Shown here: positions 23,201-35,500 of the stretch, in pieces
Position numbering within the stretch: the first letter of the stretch is position 1
Layout: each line of letters starts with the position of its first letter
Source of the DNA: Ryuthela nishihirai
Lineage: Eukaryota > Arthropoda > Arachnida > Araneae > Heptathelidae
DNA length: 64,000 nucleotides
Reading direction: 5' to 3'
Assembly: GCA_038380435.1 (NCBI GenBank)
Contig: JAWZYU010000028.1
Location: 29,186,201-29,250,200, forward strand
Program-made: the position numbers and the translations under genes
Notes under the pieces: model-generated
Seen by the model: only the letters and a program-made list of their open reading frames with translations
Database searches by the model: none
Told to the model about the DNA's origin: nothing

Positions 23201-26200
23201 GTTTTGTTGCCAATGTGTCATTATACTGTTATTATTGTTGGGTTGTTTTGCAAATGTAGATTTTTTATTCCATGAATGAGGTGCTAGCCCATTGCATCAA
23301 CCTCCATCTTGGAGAACAGAAAAATAACATGTAGATTTCTTGATGTAAATCTAAACAGAATATATTGTGAAAAGCGATTTATCTCTTCCATGGCCCACAT
23401 CTTGTATACAAGTTGATAGAATCTGAAATGAGAGATAGATGATGTCTATATCAGTTTTTAATACAACACATGAAACTTTGATTCTTTTTTAAAAAAATTT
23501 GTTGTTTGAAATTTTTTTGACATATATCTTATGAAACTGCATTATTAATGCTTGGAAAGTAAAACTAGCTTTTTCCGTTTGATGCATATTAAACAAATAT
23601 AAATAATTTGTTAATGCCATCTGATTGCCATTTCTTAGTAGTGATAATATGGTAATGCCACTTAGTTTGTTAGCATTACTCTATGCTGAAGCAATCTCCT
23701 GATTTATGCTCACAAGTTTTATTTGAACTATTATTGACAAATTTTCCCACAAAGTTTTAAAAAACTGAAAATTAACAAAAAACTGCAATTTCTAAAAATG
23801 GAAGATTTTAGAAGTAATTACTTAGCACATACCTGTGTTGTTTTTTTTCTGCATTTTACTCTTTTCTGCCTTAAACCTATTTCAATATTCCTAGAATTAT
23901 TTTTATTATTTATATTGTTGCAGCATTCTATGCATCGTTCCCGCTCCTCAAATTGGAACTATAACTAAAAGTAGAACCATCTAAACCAAAGTTTGTTGTT
24001 CAAGACTGGCTGCAGTGTACTGCATCATGGCAGAGGAAGATGCAGGTGTTACCGATTGCTCGCCCATATGTACAAGAGCCATCTGTTAAGTGGTTGCATG
24101 GTAGATGTTTACATGGTTGATTTAAATCTGAATACTTCCTCCCTGAACATTGGATATCTTCTCCCTTCATTAAGTTATTATTTACTTTTTTATAATTAAA
24201 CTTAAATCTACAGAAATGAAAACTCTCTCCATAAATTATTGATCTTTCAGTCGATTCATCTATCGATAGATTATTATTGATATTTTGGAGTTATGCTATA
24301 TCAGATGGCCTGCTTACAAATTGTTGTGGATATTTTATTTAATGTTGCATTAGGTTATATGTTAATTTTTCTTTTACTATTTCTTTGTTTTCCAGTTAAA
24401 AGATTTTGATCTCGTATCATTGACTGAAATGAATGAGGTCTTTGATACGAAAGCGAAAAGGTTGGGTTAGATTGTTTTACCTCTGAGTGGCACTTTATTG
24501 CACACAATGGGCTAAATGGCCAAGTCACAAGGACAATGAGGGCTCAGAGGAGGTTTGGGGAAGGGGAGCCACTAGAACAGCTGTTGGGAGATAAATGGTA
24601 GCCTCCCATCAAGTCTTGGGTTGGGTTGTTTTACCTCTGAGCGGCACTTTTTTGCACACCATGGGCTAAATGGCCAGGCCACAAGGACCCCGAAGGCTCA
24701 GAGAAGGTTGGGGGAGGGGACCCACTGGAACAGCTGTTGAGAGACAGATGGTAGCCTCCCGTCAAGGCCATCCAGCGTGTTCTTTAACGTGCACAGGGTA
24801 TGACTCTCCCACACACGGGGCCACGGCTTAACATCCCATCCGACGGACGGCGGCCTTTTCAAGCCCATCGGTGTCCCCTACTGACCGTGGGCAGGGAAAT
24901 TTTGCGGAGATAAATCTCAACGCTGACCCAGCTGGGACTCGAACCTGGGAACTACAGATTATGAGCCTGGCGTGCTACCGACTGAGCCACCCCCGCCCCT
25001 CCCATCAAGGCCACCCATTGTGTTCTTTAACATACACAGATATGGCTCTCCCACACATGGGGCCATGCCTTAACATTTCATCCGATGGACAGCAGCCTTT
25101 CAAAGCCCATTGGTGTCCTCCACTGACCATGGGCAAGGCAGGGAGTTTTGCAGAGATAAATCTCAATGCTCGGCCAGTCGGGACTCAAACCTGGAAACTG
25201 CAGATTACAAGCCTGGCACACTACCGACTATGCAAAAAGGACTTTCTTAATGCAAAACCCAGTCCTTATGTTGGAGGGCAATTTTGACAATTTTTTTTAT
25301 GAGTTTCTAAGTTTATATTGAATAGTTTTAAAAGATTTTATTCCCCCCCCCCCCCCCCCCTCCCTCCACACATGCACAATATCTTGACTGTTCCACTCTG
25401 AAGATGTAGACAATTTTGCTTTGGTGCACTCACTTTTTGGCACATAATCAAGATCCCCAAAATTCAACACCAAAAAAAAAAATATTCATAATGTTTAGTA
25501 AAGAAAGCAGCCAAGAAAAAGTGTTCCTCCATTTCATAAACAGGAACAGAAAATCTCATTAATGTGAGCAATCCAAGTCACCTTGTATAATACTGGACTG
25601 TGTTTTAAAATATACCACACTGAAAAGAATCATTAAAAGAAACAAAAAACTATGTTTCAAGTAAATATATATTATTCAAGGATAAATGTACTTTCAATTC
25701 ATATATAACTTAACTGTTCTTATTCATCACATTTTGGAACATTAAGCCTTAATTGCATAGTCTAATCTATTTTCTCATGCTGTGAAAATGCTTAATGAGC
25801 TTGCAAATTTATTTACATTTTTCATTTTCATAATATTTGGAGTTAAATTCTGTTTAATTTGGTATATAACATGACATACACAGTCATATCAGAATAATAT
25901 GACCACCAATGGAATCACAGTGTACCCACCCAGGTGCATCACAGAGTGCACATGACAAAGTATATAAGCAGAGATATAAGCAGCCAGCCAAGACAGATGA
26001 GCTGTAGTGTGTATAATGTGAGCACAATGGGCAGTGGTAGTGATTTGAGAGACATTCAAAAAGAAATGATCATCGGCTACCGCGCCAAGGGTAGAAGCAT
26101 CTCAGAGACAGCATTCTTTGTTGGCTGTTCACGAGGTGCTGTAGTAAGGGTGTACCAAGAATGGACTGCTGGCACACTGAGTACCTCCAGATGTCATAAT

Positions 26201-29200
26201 TGTGGAGCCTCAAAGGTCATCGACCCCAGAGGAGAAGGTTGCCTCTGTCAACTGGTAAAGGGCAATCGACGTGCAACAGTGCAGGAATTGACCACTCAAA
26301 TGAACGCTGGGGCACCCAGGTACATGTCCACAATAACAGTAGAGCAAACTCTGTTACACATGGGTCTCCAGAGTTGATGCTGCGTAAAGGTGCCCAAGTT
26401 AATCAAGGTCCATTGGCAACAATGCCTGCAGTTCGCATGGGACTACCGTCATTGGACAGTGGAAGAGTGGAAAAAGATTGCCTTCTCTGATGAATTGAGG
26501 TTTCTACTCCACAGAAGTGATAGGCAGTGGCAGATACAGTGTCAGATACACAAGAACCAAACCCGGACACGCTTGTCAGTCAAGTACAGGCCGGCGGTAG
26601 CAGTGTGCGTGTCTGGGGGATGTTTTCCTGATATGACCTGGGACCACTGGTACCACTGGATGGATCCCTGAATGCCAATGGCTACCTTTCCTCCTCACTG
26701 ATCATGTGCATCCCTTCATGTTGGATGTTTATCCTGGTGGTGATGGTTTCTACCAACAGGACAATGCACCCTTCCATGTCACTATGCTTGTGTGTGACTG
26801 GTTCCAGGAACACGACAGCGATGTCTCTGTTTTTCCTTGGCTGGCGAAATCGCCGACCTCAATCCCATAGAGCACTTGTGGGACCATTTGGATAACAGGT
26901 TCGGCATGCGAACCCACAACCACATCATCTCTGGAACCTCTGTGCTCTGCTGGAGTCCGAATGGGCATGTGTGCCTCTGGCAACCTTCCAGGGCCTCATT
27001 GCATCCATGCAACATCATCTTGTCACTGTCATCCAGGCCCAGGGTAGTTATTCCCATTATTAGGTAGGTGATCATATATTTTGACACGACTGTGTATTTC
27101 TGTTGATTGGTTATTTTTAAAAAAATTCTAAAGTTGACATGTTTATCTGACTGAGCACAATTGGTGAAAAGTCTGGACTTTTTTCAAAGTATGGTATTGA
27201 GGGAAAAATTGTAAAAAGAGAGTAATTTTCTTGTTTGAAGTATTTTTTTTTCAAAAAATAAATAGCCTTTCTATTTATAGGCATTAGAATTATAATATTA
27301 ATAAAATAATTCATAGGCATTATTTTATTTTGGCTGAGCATAGTTGAAAATTTTGCTTGGCCTCTATATGTAAACCATTTTTTCAGGCTGGGCCCTGGAA
27401 GGGTTAAATAGCAATTATCACCTTATATACAAGATAAAAAATGTATCTTCAGCATGAAGTTTTAACAATTCCAATATGTGTACATGCTTCTCTTTTAGAA
27501 TGTGGCAATAGTTACAATGCCCATTTTGAAAAGTTCCTAATAAGGTAAAGGAAGAATGTAATCTTAATTTTCTGTATCATATTAAATTTGTTTAATATTT
27601 CCCACCAGTGTATACTATTCAAAACATGTTAAAATATCTATTTAGTGTTTTATAATTACACAAACCTACCACCTAAAAAGGATAAAACTTTAATTGCATC
27701 GACAAAAGCATCACTACAACTGAGGACCATATACACCAATGTCACCATAAATTCTGATACTAAAAGGTATAATTCAGTGGTATAGCATACTACTTAATGT
27801 TTTGCTTGTTCATGTAAATTTTGAATTAATAAAGTGTTACTCCTCTACTGATATACTGCTATTTTTTTCAGATTTGAATTACCTGAACCATATAATAAAG
27901 ATATTGATAACCATATTACAAGCCATCCAGATTGGAAGGAAAAAAAAGTCTATCTGTTTAACAGAAGGGTTAGGTTAACAGAGGGTATGTGATTTAAATG
28001 CAAAAATTATTAGAGCAGCTGTATGGCTTCAGTAGAGTTCTGCAATATAATTTAGATAACTTGAATGTAGGCAACAAAATATTTAGTTATCCATGAATGT
28101 GCTTGCTTTCCTCTACTAATGCATTAAAAGAACATATTCAAGTGCAGAGATGGAAAAAATGCTGATTGCTTGGTTGACTTGAAATATTTTGCTGGCAACT
28201 AAATGTTTTCCACTTGTGATGATTCTAACACCTGTCTGTAGGGTTTTTGTTTTGTTTTTCAGAATATTGCATCCCCATTATAAGATGTATAAAAGTATGT
28301 TTGGTTTAGAGATACAATTGTTTTTGCTTATTATAACCCTATGACTCCAATTTAATCATACAGACAGCTCAATAAACAATTATGTTACACCAAAATTAAT
28401 AGACACCAATTGGCACTATTTACATATTACACACATATTAATTGTTATATACCATTAAGTTAATCTTATATTTTTTGTTTGATTTTAGTGTGAAATCATA
28501 GTGAATGTACAACACGGGCACAAAAAAACTTATACGGATTCTTGATCACGTTAGTAGTTTCCCCCCCCCTCCATTTTACACTATTTTCTGCCTTAACCCT
28601 TAACAAACCAGTATGCTTTTGTACAGTAACTGACCAGTAGTTAAAATAAAAAAAAAAATTCTTTTAGAAAACTTTGGTAAGATAATTTGGGAGATAAAGC
28701 AAAGAAGATAATAAATTAGACAAAGTGATTTCACAATAAAATAAACTCTTTTGATTCTGTATGTAAATCAATTTGAAAATGTGTCCGTTGGACCTAGTGG
28801 GTTGTTAAGGGTTAAACCTATTTTTACCTACCTTCATATTGCTGTTTGCATGACGTTTGTTGGTTTGTGGATTTATCAAAACAGTTGTTCCACCATATTC
28901 GAATGCGTTGGAGAAAGTTAATGATTTATGTATCAAATGGAAGCTTGTGATTTGGGGAGTGTCATAGGCTATGAAAAATTCATCCTCCATGCTTTCTTCT
29001 AACCTAAAAAAGGGGAAATATGAAAACTATTCTTCCACTATATCTACAGTACACGAGTGCTGAAAGTTGCTTTTGTTTGAAAGCGCTTAAAAAGTAATAA
29101 CAAGATCAAGAATCCGTAATTGAAAGTGCTTGAAAGTAATAAGCTATCCGTCAAAGGATAGCTTGTGATGCGGGCAGTGTCACAGGCTGTAAAAAATTGG

Positions 29201-29536
29201 CCCCCATGTTTTCTTCCACCCCTTAAAAAGGGGGAAACGATTCTTCCCCTATATCTCCTGAATGTGAGTGCGGAAAGTAACATGCTATGCATTAAATGAA
29301 AGCTTCTGATGCAGGGAGTGTCACAGGCTATAAAATTTTACACCCTTGCTTTCCCCCTAAAAATTGAAAAATGTGAAAGTCACTCTACTACATCTTCCAA
29401 GCTTAGGGCCTACAGATACGAGTTAGGTGTCAAATGAAATCTCATATACTGACTATCATAAAGTATTTCGAATTTTGCTCCCACCAAACCCCCCTCCCCC
29501 CGATGAAAGGGGGGGATTTCCCCAGGGTTAGACTTA

Positions 29537-29577
<41 letters not shown>

Positions 29578-32500
29578 AGCAGCCATGGGCTACGGAGGTC
29601 CAACCAGACCGTGCAATTTAGTTCTCCAAGCATATCTGTCCTGAGCTACATCTACTGCATCTGGCCACTGCACACCAATTCTAACAAGGTCCTGTTTGAT
29701 ATTGTCTGCCCACCGCATCCTAGGTCTCCCCTTCTTTCTCAGGCCTTTAGGCACACTGTTCATAACCCTATTCGCCAATCTATAATTATTCATACGGGCA
29801 ACATGGCCAAACCAACAGAGTCTCTCTCTGCACAATATGCTGCTTAAAGGAGGTTGCAAACTCCTTTGCCTAACCTCATCATAAGTTGCAAAGTTGAACC
29901 ACCTAATGCCCAAGATACTGCGTAAGCATCTGGAATCAAAAGCATCTAGTTTTCTATTATCCTATTTACAAAGTGTCCAAGTTTCACTACCATAACTAAC
30001 CCTAGAAAGAACCAAACTATTATACAGTCTAATTTTAGTCTTTAGGTGTATACGCCTATTTCTCCACACTCTCCATAGATTCTTAAAAGTCCCGGCAGCA
30101 ATCCCTATTCGTCTGTTAATCTCATGCCGCATATCACCATTATCTGTTACATAGCTCCCAAGATAATTAAACTGTGACACCTGCTCAAGACTGCAACCAT
30201 TCAGATTAACTGAATCACAGCCTGCCTGACCAATTTTCATCACTTTAGTTTTCTCACTGTTTATAACCAAACCTACTCTACTACCAGTTTCATCAACAGC
30301 TCAAATGAAAGAGTTCATCTCATCAACATCATTTGCCAAAAGGGCTAAATCATCAGCATAATCTAAATCAGAAATTTTAGTATCTCCAGCTCATTTAAGG
30401 CCAAAATCTTTCCCTTAAAGTGAATTTCGCATAACAATCAATAACCAAAGAGAAAAGGAGACAAAATGCACCCTTGTCGAACACCAGAAGTAATGCTAAA
30501 CCAATTGCTACAAGCCTTACCAACTCTCACACATGACTCATTGTTATTATAGAGAGCTTTCATTATGTTAACTAACTTGTCTGGTATACCATATGATTTC
30601 ACAATCAACCACAAATTATGACGATCAGCAGAGTCATTCATGCAAAGAACTTGACATGGAACAGAGAGTAGGCTGATACCCCTATAGTTATCACAAGAAC
30701 TGTGATCACCTTTTTTGAAAATAGGGATAATAATAGCTCTGGTAAAATCTTTAGGAACCATGCCTTTATCATAAAAGTTATTCAAAATTTCAGTCATCCA
30801 AGTGGTAACCAAAACATTCCCATCTCTAAGCATTTCTGTAGTAATTTCATCTACCCCTGGGGATTTATGAAGTTTAAGTTTACAAATAGCCAAAATAACT
30901 TCAGATTGTGTTATAGGGCCAACATTAAAGATACCAATGCATCTATCATCATTGCAAACAATGGGAATAGAACTAATCACATTGTTTAGAACATCACTGA
31001 AATGCTCAGCCCACCTAGCCATGACATAATCCTCCCCTTCTATAACCTTACTTTGTTTATCCTTCAATCCCTGTATACCTGTTCATTTTCTACCAAACAA
31101 AACATTAACTATCTGGTACAGCTCTCTTCTGTTGTGCTGTCTAATTGCTTCCTAGGCTTTGTCAGCCAAGCCATCAAGCCAAAGATTCTTATCAGCAGCT
31201 AACTGATCCTTTAAAGGTTTATTAAGTTCTCTGTAATGCTTTCTATTAGGACTAGTAGGGTATTGATTAAGGACATTCCTGCAGTTCTTTCTTTCCGAAA
31301 TAAGCTCAAGTGCCTTATTACTCAGATAATTCTGTCTCCTCTGCTCCTTTTTTCCTAAAAGAGTACTGTTAGTGTCCAATAAAGCCTGTTTAAAATGGCC
31401 CCATTCTTCCTCAACTTCAGTAGTAACCATACCATGACTGTCATAATGACTAAGTAACCTATCATGGTAAGCTTTGGCTATAACTGGGTCTTTCAGAGCT
31501 TCAGTATTAAATGTAAATTTTTTAACCCTAGCACAACACTTTTTAGTTTAAGTTGTTTTTAGTTTTAGTTTAAGTTGCAAGACACTTTTAACAAGGTAAT
31601 GGTCTGATTCAATTTCTGCTCCCCTATATGACCTGGTATTCCTAACATAACTAGCCCATTTGCTGTTAATTAATATATAATCAATCATATTCTTATACAG
31701 CCCATCGGGTGAAACCCATGTATACTTATGTATGTCGTGGTGTTTGTAATAAGTGTTAGTTATTCTGAATCCATTGAGTTTACTTACCTGTAGGAGACGT
31801 TGCCCATTGCCATTGCAGCTACCAATACCAAAAGGGCCTGTTATTCCTCCACAAAGGTCAGAGTCAGTATCAACTTTGGCATTGAAGTCACCTAGAACAA
31901 GGGTAATATTTCCTTTCTTGACAGAATTCAAAATATCCTGAAGTTGTCTGTGGTGCGGGGGTGGCTCAGTCGGTAGCGCGCCAGGCTCGTAATCTGTAGT
32001 TCCCAGGTTCGAGTCCCAGCTGGGTCAGCGTTAAGATTTATCTCCGCAAATATTCTCCGCCCTGCCCACGGTCAGTAGGGGACACTGATGGGCTTGGAAA
32101 AGTCGCCGTTCGTCGGATGCGACGTTAAGCTGTGGCCCCGTGTGCGGGAGAGACATACCCTGTGCACGTTAAAAAACACGCTGGATGGCCTTGACGAGAG
32201 GCTACCATCTGTCTCCCAACAGCTGTTCCAGTGGGTCCCCTCCCCCAACCTTCTCTGAGCCTTCAGGGTCCTTGTGACCTGGCCATTTAGCCTGTGGTGT
32301 GCAAAAAAGTGCCACTTAGAGGTAAAACAACCCAACCAACCTGAAGTTGTCCATAAAACCTATCCTTCTCATCCTCAGTGGGGGCATAACAGAAGATAAC
32401 ATTCAAGTCTTTAATGCTTGTCTGAAATTTTGCTGTAAGAAACCTTTCATTAATGCACTCATATCCTAGAAGATCATCACTAGCGTGTCTGCTGAGAAGC

Positions 32501-35500
32501 AGACCCACGCCTTGGTGATGCTTATTGTCGTCCCTCCCTGAAAAGGGAAATTTAAGAATATTTTTAAGAATCTGACCTTTATCTGTCCATCTGGTCTCTT
32601 GCAAGCCGTGAATATCTAAACTATAATGGTGGAATTCTTGTGTGAGGACATCAAGAGAAAAAGCTTTGTGCTACCTATGGAGAGAAATGGTTAGTGGGAT
32701 GTTTAAAGAAACTATGTTTATTGAGAGAGGGAATGCTGACAATATCAAACAGCCCCCTAATCGCAGACATGGGGCAAAGACCCGTTCCAACACTAAATGC
32801 TGAAACCATCTGCACTGGAAGACTTCCTCCAATGTAGAATTTGACAATGCCAATAGAAGCAAAGAGTTCAGGTGCCTATGATGACCTATGCTCAGGATTA
32901 TCCACCAGCTGATAAACATTTCCTGTGAATCTATTCACTTGGGGCTGTCAACCCACAAACAAACAGAAAACACAGCGGAAGATTTTCCCTCCACAGAAGC
33001 CCACCAGTGCAGCAAAATCAGGATCCATAATCAAGCTCAGAGCCATATCTGTCCAGTCCAGTGGGTTTATATGGTCAGCACCAGGACCCTGTGTGGTTGA
33101 CCACTCCTCAGCAGGGTAGAAAAAAAAGATAAGTAGCCATAGTTGTCCAGATCTGTAGGCCACACTAATCTGGCAGCCCTCCCCTTCCGTTCACTTCCAC
33201 AAGAGAGTATCTCTTTTGAAAGGTACTAACGGTCTGCACCATGAGAAGGCGGGGTCGGACATTAGGTGCTAGGCCTGGCCGGTTCTATGCATCATCACAG
33301 GGGATTGGTGCATAGCTCTCCTTCCAGTGACTACCTAGCTACCATTTACAGAACAACTTAGACTTTAATGAGTCATATTTCAAATTAAAGCTTGTGATGT
33401 CTCCAATGTCACTGCTACCTCAAACATGACTCTAAAAGGGAGGGAAAATGTGGTTGATGTTTACAAGTCATATCAAATGAAAGTTTTTGAAGGTAGGTGT
33501 TTTCAATAACATAAAAAATATATAAATAAATTTAAAAATTACCAATTTTCCTATATGGGCCCTAAAAAGTAAAAAATAAACCTGAAGCATATATATGATG
33601 CAATCAGTCACTGAGTTCATATTCATTTCAAAGGAAGATAGAGCACTGATTTACCTACAAAACAGATTACCTGTATCCTATCTTCCTTTGAAGTGAATAA
33701 AAACTTGGTGATTGATTGCACCATCTATAAGTTTTAGGTATATTTTCTACTTTTAGGGCCCATATAGGAGGATAGGTATTTTTTAAATTTTTTAAATTTA
33801 TTTATAATATTCCTAAATTTTTTAATCATTTATATCATATATCCCAGCATTCAATGTATGTTTCCCACTCTTCAAATCAAAAAAAAAGTAAGTAAAAAAA
33901 AGTTCTTAGCTAGTGGAAGGCCAGAGTTCATTGTGAAGACTACTTGCAGCATAAACTATGTTCAGGGGCATAGCAAAGGACTATGGTTGGAGGGGGGAGA
34001 AATCAAAAATTTTCCAACTCGAAATTCAAATTTTGCCAACTAAGCAAACTTATCAGATTTTCGCCCTGTCTGTGTGTGGGGGGGAGGGGGGGGGGGGCAA
34101 TTTTCACAAATCTCCTGCATTTTGCCATTATTTAACTTTCAATTTTGCCATCTAATTGTAATTTGACATTTATCTTCCAATTTTGCCAACTAGCCATTAT
34201 TATTTCACAGACATAATTCCAATATTTACATCTCATCTGAATTGTAGCAAGTCAGTGTGAATTTTACCATCATTTGACCAACTCTCCTTAATTACACAAA
34301 ACTAATCTCAACTTTACATCTCTCCTAAATTTGCCAAATCACTTCAAACTTTTCAAACATCCAAAGATTTTGCCAAGTTTTCTCGATTTCAGTTAATTAT
34401 CCTGAATTTCACAAACCCAATCCCAATTATCACAACTCGCCCGTATTTTCTAAGTGGATTCGAATTTTGACAACTGCTCTACATTTTGTTGTTTCCTCAA
34501 TTTGTCCTACACTCCTTAATTTCACAAAACAAATCTCAAATTTCACAACTCGCCTATATTTTACCAAGTGGATTCGAATTTTGCCAGCTACATTAGATTT
34601 TGCCAACTTGCCATAATTTTACAGAAAAAATTGCAATTTTTACATCTCTGAATTTGCCAAGTCATTTTGAATTTTATCAACTCTTCTTAATTGCACAAGA
34701 AAGGCACAATTTTCATAACTCCCCTGTATTTTACCAAGTGGCTTCAAATTTTGCCAAGAGTTCTTGGTTTTTCCAACTCTCCTTAATTTCACAAAACCAA
34801 TCCCAATTTTTACAACTCACCTGTACTTTACCAAGTGGTTCCAGTTTTTCCAACTTCCCTAGTTTTGCCAAGGTTTCTCGATTTTGTCAACTCTCCTTAA
34901 TTTCACAAAAACAATCCCAATTTTCACAAATTGTCCATATTTTACCAAGTGGCTTCGAATTTTGCCATCTCGCCACAATTTTACAGAAAAAAAATTCCAA
35001 TTTTACATCACACCTGATTCTTGCAAAGTCACTCTGAATTTTGCCAACTCCCCCAAGATTTGCCAACTCTCCTAGATATTGCGAAGTTGCCTCGATTTTG
35101 CCAACACGCCATAATTTTACAGAAAAAAGATTGCAATTTTTTCATCTCGCCAGAATTTTGTCAACTCTCCATGATTTTGCCAACTACTCCTAGTTTTTCC
35201 AACTACCCCTAGATTTTGCCAACTACCCCTAGATTTTGCCAACTCCCTAAGTTTTGACAACTCTCCTAGATTTTGCCAACTCAACATAATTTTACAGAAA
35301 TAATTCCAAATTTTCATATCTCACCTGAATTTTGCCAACTCCCCACAATTTTGCCAAGTCATTCCGAATTTTGCCAACTTTCCCTAGATTTTGCCAACCC
35401 CCTACGTTTTGCCAACTTGCCATAATTTTACAGAAAAAAATCAGAATTTTTACATCTCACCTTAATTTTTGCTAACTCCCCACTTTTTTTTGCCAAGTGA

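Larger units (their letters stand above)
23379..27407 (+). mobile_element. Rep1 copy 2 with two nested insertions
   Basis: The left end tttatctcttccatgg has a mutated TTAA (TTAT). The right end is ggccctggaagggTTAA at 27404-27407. Interrupted by a SINE1 nest (24463-25229) and Tc1-B1 (25879-27094). A C-run of about 18 lies at 25345-25362, at the position of the G/C-rich block of copy 1. No transposase. Confidence 0.7.
8230..27871 (+). other. MRPL37 intron 1
   Basis: 19.6-kb intron, donor gtaagt, acceptor atttttttcag. It is filled with Rep1 copies 1 and 2, a mariner, a foldback element, a long-TIR element, LINE C, an old minus-strand LINE and a minisatellite repeat. The stretch 27410-27871 holds nothing I recognise. 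Confidence 0.85.

Noticed and set aside
29434..29847. Poly-Ser or poly-Asp proteins near LINE ends (also at 1821, 37207)
   Set aside because: They come from translating the (GAT)n/(ATC)n LINE tails and the antisense of the LINE C-terminus.
31955..32027. Free-standing tRNA-Thr gene
   Set aside because: A and B boxes are good, but the acceptor stem does not pair and the sequence continues into the SINE1 body with a target-site duplication outside it, so this is a SINE head.
34600..35317. Open frames of 60-145 codons rich in F, T, P and Q around 34.6-35.3 kb
   Set aside because: They read through the attttgccaact minisatellite in several frames on both strands; the apparent proteins are products of the repeat.
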